Of a DNA stretch of 64,000 nt, positions 32,511 through 44,165 are shown in pieces. The notes under the pieces are model-generated. The model saw nothing but the letters and a program-made list of their open reading frames with translations. It ran no database searches and had not been told where the DNA came from. The translations under genes and the position numbers were made by a program. Positions within the stretch are counted from its first letter, which is position 1, and each line of letters begins with the position of its first letter. This DNA comes from Unio delphinus (taxonomy: Eukaryota; Mollusca; Bivalvia; Unionida; Unionidae), in the NCBI GenBank assembly GCA_029339505.1, contig JAQISU010000108.1, positions 19,276,501 through 19,340,500 of the forward strand, given 5' to 3'.

Positions 32511-33949
32511 TTTGATATTTGTATTTTCCCTGTTCCACCATTGGATAGTTTTTAGGTGTGTTCCCAGAAAATAAAAGAAGGAATAAATCTGAGAAAGTCA
32601 GTTTGAATTGAGGTTTCTCTTTGCATTTACCTTTTTTCAAGCTGTTAATACATGGCAGATTACATCCGCATACAATATCAAAGTGAGAGGCCTATATACA
32701 AATGTCATTGCCTTTCTTAAATTCGGTTTTATTACTTAGCCATCGTTAATCTTTAATTATTTTTTGAACGCATTTCTATTTTAATAGACGATTTCGGGCT
32801 TTCTATTGTTGTAACGATATTTATGTTGTATAGTTTGTTGCTGAAATTATATATACTATAGTCTATAGAAAAGCGCTTAAGTTTTTTTCAGTATTTTAAT
32901 TTCACGATCACAAAAGGATATCAAGTTTGCCCTGAAAGACGATTGGAACTCTAAGTTACGCGAACGTGAAGAAAAAATTCTCTTTCTTACTAGTTAGGTG
33001 TTGTTGTGTTCATTCAAATCATGCTTGCCGTATATCTTTGTGTTTGCAGGTCATATTGTTTTTATGTAAATATTCACATCAATAGACAGAAATCTTGGGG
33101 TTTTATCCTTGAGGTTCACTGAACTTGCTTCGTTAATTCGTACAAATCCCATTCACAAGTTTTAAAAGAAAAGGAAAAGAAAAAGAAACAAAAATCGATG
33201 TCACTTAATATTGCACCACTCCTGACTATACCGATGTGAGTGTGTACGTCAAAATGTTTAAATGAGATACAAATAAATTGTCAGTTTCAAAATGCGAACC
33301 AGTACTCTGACCGTACAGTAGCTGATGTGGTAAAAAGGAATGGTACGAGTACTGTTACCATTCAGTAGTTGATGTGGTAAGAAGAAATGTTACAATAAAC
33401 AACGGAGGGATTTAAGTTCACATTCCAGTCTGCACTGCAATGGGAACAACTTGAGAGCGTATTTATTATTTTACTATACCACCTTCGTACAAAACCTTGC
33501 ATCACTCATCATAAACAATTTCATTTGCTAGATTAATTTTCTTAACGCGTTCACTTCGAATTGACTTCAGTAGCTCTTAACCTAGTTTCGAGATAGGTCG
33601 TGTTTCACCGCTAGACTATTTATATAAAAAAGAAGTCAAACTAAAGCTAGAACAATCGTACCCTGGGCGATAACACGGAAATTATGTCAATTTTATAGTC
33701 AAATACATCACAGCGTATTTGGATTAACTATTTTGTGAGAACGTTTTAGTCGTATTTGTCATCGGTTCACTCTGGTGATATTTTAAAATCGTGGACCTTT
33801 CTTATGGATTTGATTTTCTAAGTGAGATGTGTGTTTCTTTGAATTTTTTTAATGGAAAATATACCACAAAAACAGGCGTAAGTGTCCTGATTCTTCTTAA
33901 AAGTAGGTATAACATAGTCTCTCTCTCTTCATCTTCTTCTTCTTCTTCT

Positions 33950-34008
<59 letters not shown>

Positions 34009-35164
34009 GCGTAATACGTTTGATTGAAATCCTCGTGGTATATGTTCCCGTTTGAAGATACCTCTCCAAAATTTTAATCAGTAGGCACCATAATTTTCGT
34101 TTGTCATGTAATTTGTTTTTCAAACGCTACATCCTTACAAATAGTCAATCAGTAAATCGTTGGATGAAATAAAATCTTGAGTTGACAAACTTGTACAGTT
34201 CAGGTATCGGAGTTTCATCTTTATGTTTGGCACTGCAATGTGTCACGGATATGTTTTTAAGCATGAGGTCTACCGTTTTGTTTTTGAAAGGAAACAAATA
34301 CAAAACTATTTCATTCATGACGCGAGTGATCTTGCACTGTATAACCCTGCTTATGGCTAACTTTGAAATAAAAATACCAGAACCAAAACACACGTTCGGA
34401 AGAATTGTAACAATGTAACAATGACGCGAGTGTGACATTGCACTTTATGACCCTGCCTATGGTTAACTTTGAATTTCAAACCAAACACACAGCTTAGACT
34501 GTCGATAGAACAATGCACATTTTGGTGCTTCTTTTCTTTCCCCTTCGACTTAGATTTGTTAAAACTTGGCAACATTGTTTGTAGCGTGTGCTGAGAAACA
34601 CAGGACATCCCTTAAATTTGAGATATGTTAAGAAGTCAGTCGACAATAAATATCACACTACCATTTTACTAAATAGATGAATGAATGAAAACAATGAACA
34701 TATTTCACATAGAATGTTCTTAATTATCCTTGTATTGTTCTCCTTTCCTTCTGTGTGTGTAGGAGATTGTGTGATTCTATTTTCCTTCCCTTCTGTTTTG
34801 ATAGGAGATTGTGTGGTTTGTTTTCAGGGCCACTCATATACCTCGAAAAGATATTAGCTTTCTTTGCCTCTATTTCCCTTGTCGCTATCCAGTCCCAAAT
34901 ATAAATAATATTCCCCATGTTCAATTTCCCTTGACTCTAGATAGACCCAAATAATTCCAATGTTAAATTCCCCTTGACGCTATATAGACCCACCATGTTT
35001 AATTCCCCTTGTCGCTAGAGTGCCGCACAATGTTTGTTGCTATAGTGGCCCACGACATTTTTGACTGGATTTCTCATTGTCGCTATAAATATTGTCGCTA
35101 TAGTGGCCCAAGCCCTTTTTGACTGGATTTTCCATTGTCGCTATAGTATCCCATATTACTACTC
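32510..35164 (-). repeat. Right terminal inverted repeat (~2.65 kb)
   Basis: The reverse complement starts GAGTAGTAATATGGG and follows the left TIR to its inner edge, with many point changes and indels. It contains an extra subterminal segment near 35050-35110 (a second 'gactggattt.tcattgtcgctata') that the left arm lacks. Confidence 0.9.
34900..35155. promoter_or_regulatory. Right subterminal repeat array, core TTGTCGCTATA
   Basis: Eight or so inverted copies of the left-end motif ('ttccccttgtcgcta', 'cattgtcgctatagt', 'attgtcgctatagtgg' and variants), denser than on the left because of a local duplication. Confidence 0.6.
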
Positions 35165-35170
35165 ACGCAA
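35165..35170. other. Right 6-bp target-site duplication (ACGCAA)
   Basis: Identical to 18771-18776. Confidence 0.8.
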
Positions 35171-35870
35171 CATGATTTGTAAAAACTTTTGCTACTTCAT
35201 AAAGAGTGATTTACTTTATTATTTAACAATGAAATGTTTTCCTAGTTAGAGACGAAATATAAAGGATCATGCAGACGTGTCCTTCCGATCGTCTGTGTAC
35301 ATGTTCGTCCGATCGTCTGTGCTCGTACAAAATATTGTAAACAGAGCCGGTTTTTGCAGTTTTTTGTGACATACTGCTGTGTAACCTATTACATGCTATG
35401 ATCATTATCTCAAACGGGGCATTTTATTTAATGGCTGATTTCCAGTGCCTTTAACGGAGTCCTCGTTGAGCTGCAGCTGGATGTCTTGCATCACGTAATC
35501 TTGTAACTGTCCAGCATTTTTGATGAATTACTATGCAATTTGACGCATATTATTGTCACTATGGCAAGATGAACATGACGAATCTTGCGTAATCACTGTC
35601 GTTCGGCAATTCGTACAAGCCATTACAGTTTTCAATTCACAATACCAGTTATATGGCAATCATATGACCGCTACTATAAAATCTCCCAGTATTGAAGGAT
35701 TGCTGGGCTATTTAGTATGGTCATTATTCCATGTGTTTCAGCGAGTTCTTACTCTTTTATATTCACGTCAGTTTTCAGATGTACATTAAATTGGAGTTGT
35801 TGTCTTTAAGATAATAGCAGCATAAGACACAGACACGATTTGGCTGTTGCTAAAAATGTCCGGAGTATTG
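35171..35870. other. No gene seen; right flank of the Polinton
   Basis: Intergenic DNA with a short doubled phrase ('cgtcc.tccgatcgtctgtg') near 35275-35325. No convincing coding frame. Confidence 0.45.
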
Positions 35871-35879
35871 CCGTGCTGA

Positions 35880-36772
35880 TTAGATGAGACTATCGACAGG
35901 CGCACATCCGAGAGAGCTACAGCCTGTGGAGACGTCAGACTAATGGACTCCCACAGGGTCTGTTCTTTCGCAATGTTCTTTTTCAATGTTTATATCAATG
36001 TAAGTCTTGAAACACAGTCGTCTAAGTTTATGTACGCAGATGACATTTCGCTGGGGATCCAAAGTCGCTCGTTTATTGAGCTTGAACAGGTACTGATAAA
36101 GGATCTGGATGAAAAGACTAACTTCTTCATGAAATTTCACCTACAGCCAAGCACAACAACGACAGTCTCCAGCGTCTTCCACCTCAACAATGCAAATACG
36201 AACAGTGAGTGTTGCATTCTACCATATCAAGCTAAATGACGTTCAGCTCAATACAACAATGCTAAGAATCCCTGGAACACTACATCCTCCTAAGTTTTCC
36301 ATGGCTGCCTGTACTCAGCAACATTCCTCCTCCACATCTTAGTCGTCAGGAATCAGCCACAATACTGCTGGTGAAGGTTTATGTTAGTGAGAAATTCAAC
36401 TGTACATCACTTCACATGCTGGTTAGGTCCGTCGTCGGAGGATATGACAGCTATTTCGGCATAGAATTTTTATTGGTCTTCAACAGATGATGTAAACCAC
36501 TCCCTCATTGCTGAGTCATCTCTTTACCCTCATGACTTCAACCTTCCACGATACATTTTGAGCACGCGGAACCGTTTCCGTACAGGATAACTGTGCAGTC
36601 AACTTTGTCCGATGGGGCCAGGCTACGGACTCTACAGACCATGTCACACATTGTGAACAACTGCTCACTAACAAAGTTCTCCGGTGGACTGCAGACCATG
36701 CGCCTTGCTGATGGTGACTGTTAATTGACTGAGGATGCACTGCACATGAAAAATAAATAAATAATAAATTGT
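35880..36772 (+). mobile_element. Non-LTR retrotransposon (LINE) 3' fragment, Jockey-like
   Basis: The + strand shows the reverse-transcriptase YADD box (KFMYADDISLGIQSRSFIEL) with the usual follow-on LQPSTT..VSSVFHLNNANT. Then come decayed pieces of the C-terminal region (FNLPRYILSTRNRFRTG; FVRWGQATDSTDHVTHCEQL) in shifting frames, and a 3' tail of AATAAATAAATAATAAAT near 36748-36767. Endonuclease and the front half of RT are missing, as in the usual 5'-truncated LINE insertion. Confidence 0.75.
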
Positions 36773-38756
36773 ACAATGAATGTTACCATCATTATAAAGT
36801 ATGATACGGGACAAAATCAAGATGCTCAATGCACATCTGAATGAAAATACTTGATGAATGGGGAACACTTAAACAAAAATAGCCATATTATCCAATTATT
36901 AGTAGTACAATATTATCATAATGGAGTTTTTCGATTAGGTTACTAATTTAGAACAAACCTTCCATAAGCCATAACTTCACCATCATTCTTGGTGGTCGAT
37001 AGCGTCACATGACGTCGAGTTAGAGGTCCAACCGCAATATAATAAACATGAATGTAAAAATCATAGCTGGTGAGTGGACCCTGTGCGCTACATACTTCTG
37101 TCGGTTCGGTTAAGCAGCCGTAGAAAAGTTTGCAAAAAGCGTAAAACATTAACCATGCGTTTACTTCAGCCTGGTTGGCCAAATAAGCGTTTTGGCAGAT
37201 TTACCTACCCGCTACAAGGAAGATTGTCTGTAGATGGTTCGATGTGAGGACCGCAACAAAGTTATAATGCGGGCGTATTATTTCTCCATATAATCATGTA
37301 TGGGGGCGTGCGCACACAAACGCACTAACCGTCGTGACAGATACAAGGAAACCGAGCCACTGACAATATTAGCGTATACAAGGCCACGGCTTTTGCTGGT
37401 GGATCGAAAAGAAATTCTCTGAGCTTTTCCTGTATTGCTTGCAAAACATAAGGTGCTGTTTGCGACCGTGATATTGTAGAAAAATTGTGAAAGGATTTAA
37501 CCATATCCTTGAGGAGTGAGCTTTCGAGGACCAGTCCGCACGGTGTTTGTTAACAAATCTGATCCTAAGTGCTAGCATTATAGAGCAATCGTGAGAGATG
37601 GCTACACAGCGTCAGTCACTAACGGGAACCTTTAATAATTAAACCACGTAAGACGGTAGCTGTTGCCCATAGAATGACTTTACAACTACTCGTGCTAGAA
37701 CCCGCTTGAAAACAATCTGGTTCGGTATCTCTATTTTTCGAGAAAGCAGGAACGCATGCATCTAAGTGCTGTTAAACCAGTATGGTCCGTTGATGCATTT
37801 GTGGTCTCCAATCAGACTGATATTCTGTGTCGAGGAAGGCGCCTCAGTTTAGAACCTGCAGATGAACCAGCATCATTCGTGCTATAGGAATTGTTCTTAT
37901 GGATTCATATGAAGCTACCTTCATGTATTTTTTATTTTATGGAACTGTTGCCCAATTGTATGGTACATAAACGTGTAAGTATTGATTGTGTGTGTGTGTG
38001 TGTGTGTGTGTGGCTAATATTAGGCTGGAAAAGTCTTACTAGTAAAAAATACAAGAGAATCAAGAGAAAAACCGTGCAATGTTTGGATTTACAGTTTCGC
38101 TATATCTGAACATTTGGTGATGAGAGACGTATTGCAGTGCTTGAAAACGTCTTAGCTGACAACGACGGCTGTACTGAGTTCATGGGACAGTATCCACCCG
38201 CATGCATGTGTTTGATTCTCACGGTATGAGACACTTGCATGTAATTGTAATCTTTATATGAGTGGGTGGGTAATGACATATTGATTATATTATGTCCTTA
38301 GTTCGCATCGGGTTATGCCGGTAACATTCATATAACATCTCTTTGTAATGTATATTTAATTTTTTTCGTCTCATTTTTTGTTTCATATTCTAAGGAAATA
38401 AATTATTTGTTAAATTTTACAAAGCTTGTTACATTCACTTTAATCTGTTACATTTTGTAAGAGCTTAGACTGAATCTAACAATCCTTTACTGTAACGACA
38501 CTAGCACAAACGAATTGGAAACAACCTTGTCGGTGACTGTGAACAAGACAAATATCGAAGGCTCATTTATGGACAAGGCCTTAGAATCCAAAAACATATG
38601 ATGTTGAACTTATTGACTTTCACAGCAAAACTGAAACTCAAACTCACAAAATCAATTTAAGTTGCTTCGTTCGTGTTAGACCTGTCAAAGCTGCTCATGT
38701 TTGAGTTTTCTATGACAAGATCACACCGTTGTTGTATGGTTTAATGCCATTTTTCA
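36773..38756. other. Decayed, mostly featureless DNA
   Basis: Base composition is less AT-rich than typical flanking DNA and short protein-like pieces appear (for example on the minus strand at 37369-37578), but none is recognisable. Since a PolB relic lies to the right, this may be eroded virus-like sequence. A (GT)n tract sits at 37987-38011. Confidence 0.3.
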
Positions 38757-38961
38757 GCACAATATAGGCTATACGTAGCGGCCAGTATTAATGGTGGAGG
38801 AAGAACCCGGAAAAACCCGGAAAGAACCTCCGACCCACGAAAAGCTACTGGCATGCTTTCTAATACCCACATTCGCCGAATCCAAGAACTCGCGCAAACA
38901 GAGGTGATAGCAGTGATCCGTAACGGAGAGCGCTTTAGACCACTTGGCCACTCAGGGACCC
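38757..38961 (-). mobile_element. tRNA-derived SINE, copy 3 (most complete)
   Basis: On the minus strand it begins GGGGTCCCTGAGTGGCCAAG then TGGTCTAAAGCGCT, a serine/leucine-tRNA-like head with an A box, and continues into the body shared with the 17-kb copies. This copy supplies the head that those lack. Confidence 0.7.
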
Positions 38962-39174
38962 CCGATCAAACCTTTATAACAAGATCAGGTCTAGGTGTTG
39001 TACCATGAGACTGTCTTGTTACTGATACCTATCAGAACCAACTATGTGTTCATGGACACGGCACAACGATGTTTGGTAAATAAATTTGATACCAGCCGAT
39101 AGGACAGCAGTTGTTTAGTAACACCAAAATAGAGGTTGTGGGTATGCGAGAAACCGATTATTTAGTAAACCTGC

Positions 39175-39490
39175 TGAAGAGTACGTGGGACTGAGATCTA
39201 AAAGGTATTAATTCGTGGCCTGACCACACTCCTCTGAAAATAAACAAGCAAAAGATGTTCCACGAGTTATTCTGCAGAACGATCTCAAGCACGAACTGTA
39301 CAGGGAATATCTTCGAGACCAACGTAAATATGCACCCTTAGCAAATATGATACTGGGTTAAAAACGTCACCTGGTTGTTTATCAATCTACTAAAATGAGT
39401 TTGTTCCCACTTGACTCCAAGCAATGGATACTCACCGATGAAATCGCCATCTATGAGTTTGCGAATCAGCTTTTGACTAGCACAGCTTAA
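39175..39490 (+). pseudogene. C-terminal relic of a Polinton/adintovirus DNA polymerase B
   Basis: This would be the replicative, protein-primed polymerase. The + strand reads EEYVGLRSKRY, then after stops DVPRVILQNDLKHELYREYL, RDQRKYAPLANMILG, a stop, KRHLVVYQSTKMSLFPLDSK and QWILTDEI. The order 'E-[FY]-VGLRSK-Y ... K..V.R ... H..Y... K.SL.P.D.K.W.L.D' is what I know from the C-terminal end of Polinton PolB, after the palm domain. The catalytic motifs are not preserved here. It lies 4 kb outside the right end of the 16.4-kb element, so it belongs to another insertion. An alternative is a PolB from a different virus-like element. Confidence 0.55.
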
Positions 39491-41050
39491 CGTAATGTAC
39501 TAGTGCATGAACTATATATTGGTGACAGTTGCGTATTCGCCTCATTGACTTGAGTTTCCTCTCAAACAAATGTTCGGCTTGGTGGATTTTGGTCCACGGT
39601 AATGGTCACAAACGGTAACGTGTTGATTATGTTGGAGTATTAATCCGTTTCGCATATACATCGATGGATCATAATAACTCTAAAGCACGACATCACCCAC
39701 CTTATAACTCTCCTGGTTCATACAGATTCCAAACAGACTTGTGTCAGTGATTGTAACGGCGTTTTACGTGAGATTTCTGAGAAAATGTGACAGTCGTTTG
39801 TAGCATTGTATTAGCTGGTTTCAACCCAAACTCGCGCGCGACGTCGATGTTCAGTACTGTTATGATCGATTCACAATAGTTTGGTCACGATGAATTTACA
39901 CATGTCAATATGAACGCGCACACGATGTTTGTGAACGCAGCAACATATCCAAGACCTTCTTTATTAGGTCCCATTTGTAAAAGCAATAGTCATGTTAGTG
40001 GCCCGCGGGAATCAGAATACATCTTCGACACTTGCAGAATCTTTTTGACGTCTGAGGTTTAGCTTCTTTTTAATCTTCTGACAATATCAACAATGGTTAG
40101 TGCGTACTTATAGGAATGCAATCGACTTTTCGATAGCAGACTCGGTCATGTAGAAAAAGCAACAAATCGACTTTTCGATAGCAAACTCGGTCATATAGAA
40201 AAAGCAACAAGTCGACTTTTCGATAGCAGATTCGGTCATGTAGAAAAAGCAACAAATCGACCTGATTGCCCTCATTGGGCTTTTTTGGACATAAAACTTC
40301 CCACTTTAAACATTTGTGGTGCTGTTAGGTAAGTTTGTCACAAACGCTTATTTGATCAATCATGTTCGAGCAGCTCTGTGAGTGTTCTTTGCCGCATATG
40401 CTTACTGTTCCAAAAAGTCGGCTTCACCTTTCCAGTACCCACGTGGAGTGTAGTATATGTTTGTGTCCATTGTAAGTCTGTTTATATCTGTATAATTCAC
40501 TTTTATCGAGAGCTTCCGAGTGCAATCTTAGCCTTCATACCTCCTTTGATGATCCATCTTGCGATTTGCTCACCATCACTTGTCCCGCAATCACATTAAA
40601 GGGATGAATCAGATTCACTTCGAATCATTGACGTGAATGAAAATAATTTTTCAAGTCGAATCATTGACGTGAATAGAAATCATTTTATGCTTTAATAGTA
40701 AGATCATATCGGTAACAATCATCAACACGATTTCCAAGTGCTTAAACGTATTTTGGTCACTTGCTACAATCAAGTCTTATATCAAGCCGTGTATCGAGGC
40801 CACAGTAATATTGGTTTGCACTTTAACATTAACTCTACGATGTTCCTGGTAACTTTTTTAATACAGTCGCGTTATTACACCCGACATTTTAAAACCGGAC
40901 TCAGTGCGTAAGACGCTTTTGCCTACACAGACGGTACTGGAAGGTCTAATAAACTTGAATTTCTTTGCTCCACATCGAACACAAGTTCCAGTAATCGCAG
41001 TTCGTCGATGACGTATTTTGAACTTGGATTGGACTTGTAGAACATGTTTT
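39491..41050. other. Eroded sequence with isolated protein-like pieces
   Basis: Near 39900-40020 the + strand reads THVNMNAHTMFVNAATYPRP and LLGPICKSNSHVSGPRESEY, clearly protein-like but unassigned. Nothing else stays open. Repeats at 40121-40263 and 40608-40685 are listed separately. Confidence 0.3.
40121..40263. repeat. Three 46-bp tandem copies
   Basis: 'aatcgacttttcgatagca.a.tcggtcat.tagaaaaagcaacaa' occurs three times with a partial fourth. A second duplicated phrase ('tcgaatcattgacgtgaat') follows at 40608-40685. Confidence 0.85.
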
Positions 41051-41059
41051 GCGCAACAT

Positions 41060-41280
41060 CATACACTTTATGAGGGCCTGATTGTGTTTCATGCTGTATT
41101 ATTCAATGGCATCACGAAAAACGAATTTCACATATGCTTTGAGATATATTAAAGAATTCACCGTCATTGTCTTATCAGCACAAGCATCACATAAGCCGTC
41201 CAAGTATGGTGATGGAATCGGAAGTTCCTTAATTTCAAAGTCACCTCGTGCACTGAATATATTTTAGTCTAGCTGCATCG
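41060..41280 (+). pseudogene. Unknown family 'D' fragment, + copy
   Basis: The + strand reads SLISKSPRALNIF near 41220-41265. The same words occur on the minus strand at 41800-42052 (SSLISKSPRALNMFSSNCIM). The shared nucleotide block is about 60 bp of near identity. It lies just upstream of a family C fragment. Family not recognised. Confidence 0.4.
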
Positions 41281-41429
41281 GGAAAATCACAAGTGTTGTT
41301 TAAAATAATTTTACGACGGTGGAAGTGGGATCGGTTATTCGTAATTGATCCATTGGCTTATGACAAGTGTTCGAAGATTTTAAAATATCGTTGAATAAGA
41401 AGAGTGGCAGTGTAAAGCATCGATTTCAT

Positions 41430-41790
41430 TTCCACCATGGATGAAACACCAACCATGGACGATTTCGATGCCAACGAAAACAATCTTACAAGAATGTGTT
41501 AATAGTATGCCATGTGATGATTGAGAACCAAGTCAATTCCGCACAAATATTTTCTCATGAGGTCGGTATAAAACGCATATGTCATCATTTTGACCGAACT
41601 ATACGCACATGTGCCTAAAGTAATCCGTGACAATTATAATATGTTGATGAAATTTCTTGGCATTGATGCAAATAGCCTTGAAAATATTCATTGGACCTAG
41701 TGTGCAACTGATCACTCGTGGGATTAATTTTTCGTCACGTTTGCGCGGATCTATTTTTCACACAATGGAGTGGAGTGGAAATAGAGGATT
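41430..41790 (+). pseudogene. Unknown family 'C' N-terminal fragment, second copy
   Basis: ATG at about 41439 starts MDETPTMDDFDANENNLTRM and then hits stops. Further on VPKVIRDNYNMLMKFLGIDA aligns with VPKFIRDNRYMVMIVRGIDA at 10.9 kb, and 'HSWD..FVTFARI' with HTWDVFRVMFARI. The leader 'gggatcggtt' is also shared upstream of both copies. Confidence 0.5.
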
Positions 41791-41799
41791 TGATGCATC

Positions 41800-42052
41800 A
41801 GTGGATGAATTTTAAGATATTAAAGTTCAATTCATTACTTCTTTTATAACTGTCACACATGATGCAATTAGACGAAAACATATTCAGTGCACGAGGTGAC
41901 TTTGAAATTAAGGAACTGATATCTTTTTTTATAGAAAAATCTACATATACTTTTTGTTCTGGATGAGCGGAAAAAACGAGTTCGACATGGCGTATGAATA
42001 TGTCGAGGCAGTTAGGCCGAGATGTATATTTGTACAATAAAATAGGAAACAA
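41800..42052 (-). pseudogene. Unknown family 'D' fragment, minus copy
   Basis: The open minus-strand frame reads CLDIFIRHVELVFSAHPEQK, VYVDFSIKKDISSLISKSPR and ALNMFSSNCIMCDSYKRSNE. The first part has a relative at 45130-45240 (+): 'LDIF.RV.KLVLSAHSEQSV'. With the + copy at 41.06-41.28 kb it makes an inverted pair around the family C fragment. Role unknown. Confidence 0.45.
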
Positions 42053-42574
42053 GTTTCCCCCCCCAACAAGGAATTAATCCTAGTAAATTGTAATAACGAA
42101 CACAATAAAAATTGAATTTTGCATTGTGCGATTTATGTTGATTTGTTCAACAGTTTGAGAGGATAGTAGCATGACTAGGTTGATTAAAATTATACGTTTC
42201 AAATATTGCAGAATGTCCTAGTGAATCAGAGTATTTGCATACGTTTATTATAACTATATAATAAGATCACAGGCATCTTAAAATTCACTTATACTCATTT
42301 CTGTCAGATTATAATATTATATTTTCTCGTTGTATTTAGCAAAGTGGAAAGTCTTTAATTTCAACAGTTAATACTTAATGGATTATGTAAATGTATTGAA
42401 GGACTCTTGAATATTAAATAATTCTACCGGATTACGTACAGATTTCAAGGATTTGATTGATATTATACGCTTATGGGATTACATTGAAGAAAAATCATTT
42501 CTCTTTAGCACTGTGCCAATTCAGCGGTGCTAGCATATAAGGACATATACACATTGTAATCTTTCGTCGGAGTG

Positions 42575-42840
42575 CTACAGTTCCGGTGGCCTAGTGGATA
42601 GAGCGTCAGTCTTGGATGTGGGATGTCTCTAGTTCGAACCCCGACCGAGTCAAAATAAAGATATAAAACTGGTATTAACAGCTGCCTCGCTACGCTTAGA
42701 GTTAATAAATTAGTGTTAGGATTGGTCGGCCTGGTGTCAGGATCATGCGACTGAGTGAGACATCATCCAACATAACTGCGGCATGATGCCCCAGTACTAG
42801 ATATTAATATAAACTGGCACACTACCAGAACTGATGACTT
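42575..42840 (+). mobile_element. tRNA-derived SINE, second family
   Basis: The head GTGGCCTAGTGGATAGAG (A box) and AGTTCGAACCCCG (B box) lie 35-40 bp apart as in a tRNA. A conserved body follows ('tcggcctggtgtcaggatcatgcgactgagtgagacatc' and 'ctgcggcatgatgcc') of the type seen in bivalve SINEs, from memory. It differs from the SINE at 17 and 38 kb in orientation, head and body. It is not a functional tRNA because the arms do not pair well and the body runs on. Confidence 0.7.
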
Positions 42841-43289
42841 TGTAAAGCTACATTAAAGATCCAAAATCACACTCTGAATTAGAATACCTTAGGACAACCT
42901 TATGATTCATGAGAAATTGATAATACAATTTAGGACATTATATTATTATTTACTGTAAGATAAGTTCCATTCTTTTGCCGCTTGTGATTTCATGTTATAT
43001 TTAAATAAATTGATTTCTTGGAATAAAACTGAAATCTTCTTGGGTTTACCTGGTTTTTGTTTCACTTAGGTGTAAGCCAGTAGACATGTAAAGTCTTATT
43101 GGTTGAAATTAGCCGTTTTTTGCTGGTGCGGTAATGAAAGATTACAAACCCTAGCTACCAGACGTTTATGGACATTTAACTGTATACATCGCCAAGAAAT
43201 AAGAGTTGTTTTTAAGTTGAGAATAATATTATATAGGAAATGTTTCACAGAGTTCTCAGATGAAGCTGATGTGCAACGTGACACCAAGT

Positions 43290-43353
<64 letters not shown>
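43290..43353. repeat. (GA)n microsatellite
   Basis: About 30 GA repeats, pure. Confidence 0.95.
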
Positions 43354-43357
<4 letters not shown>

Positions 43358-43964
43358 ATTGCTTTTAGGCTGAAATAATATTTTGAACATTTATAATATT
43401 TAGACAAAGAAATACTCAGAAGGTCGTGCTAAAATTCAAGATATGGTTAGAATGGACATCACGTTTAGAGACAACTTTACTTTTATTTGATTAGGTACTT
43501 AAATTCGTGCCTACCTGGTTTCTTTAATGAAACCGGATGAATTACATGTAATTGTATCTAGGACCGGATACTCTTATTAGTTACAACAGATAATTAAAGG
43601 ATAATAACAACGGTACAGCATTTAATCTTCAATGAGCTTGCAATTTGCCACAAAATTTTAAATCCTGGGCGCAAAGACCTTAAATAGAGCTATCCATTCT
43701 GCGGCCCGCGGGCTGATTTTAAATGGTCCGCCAGAGCTCTACAAATTTTTGCGTGCAAAAAAAGTCTATGGCCAACTTTCATAGTATATTTTCTTAACCA
43801 GGTAAACAATTCTGAATAATTTGTATAGTCGTTGCTTTTACGATTTCTGCTGCGGATCTCGGCTTCAAGAAACATTTTTCAGTGGTCCAATGTGTCAGAA
43901 TATTTAGACAGCACTGTCTTAAATTAAAAGGTTTAAGAGATCGGAGAATACAATCTTTTAAATC

Positions 43965-44165
43965 GTGCTGGTATCGTTACAAGCTGCAGAGTGGCATCAC
44001 TAGGGGGTGGGGAGTGGTGCAGATCGCACCTGTTGACACAATCAGATGGGGTTACACCAACATGACATTACGGCGGATTCAGTATTGCCGGTTGCGGAAG
44101 GAGCTCGGGGGTGGGTGGTGGGGTGGCACCATGAGTTACCGCACTGGGTGACACCATCCCTTTAA
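43965..44165. other. GC-rich patch, possibly a transposon end
   Basis: An island of high GC in AT-rich DNA with 'tggcatcactagggggtgggg' and 'gggtgacaccatccc'. The latter resembles ends of non-autonomous DNA transposons, but I found no matching inverted end, so this is left open. Confidence 0.3.

Larger units (their letters stand above)
18777..35164 (+). mobile_element. Maverick/Polinton (adintovirus-like) element, 16.4 kb, both ends present
   Basis: The element is bounded by ~2.6-kb terminal inverted repeats and a 6-bp target duplication, and its length is in the usual 15-20 kb Polinton range. Inside, on one strand, lie packaging ATPase, DDE integrase with chromodomain, penton, pVI-like, major capsid and protease genes, the core set of this self-integrating virus-like family. 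No DNA polymerase B motif is visible inside. Most genes carry stops or frameshifts and the repeats have diverged, so this is an old, inactive insertion. A second decayed relative lies at 48.6-51.9 kb. Confidence 0.93.

Noticed and set aside
18777..42052. The PolB relic at 39.2 kb as the missing polymerase of the 16.4-kb Polinton
   Set aside because: It lies outside the right target duplication, so it is not inside the same insertion.
42575..42650. A functional tRNA gene
   Set aside because: A and B boxes are present, but the stem arms do not pair properly and a conserved SINE body follows directly.
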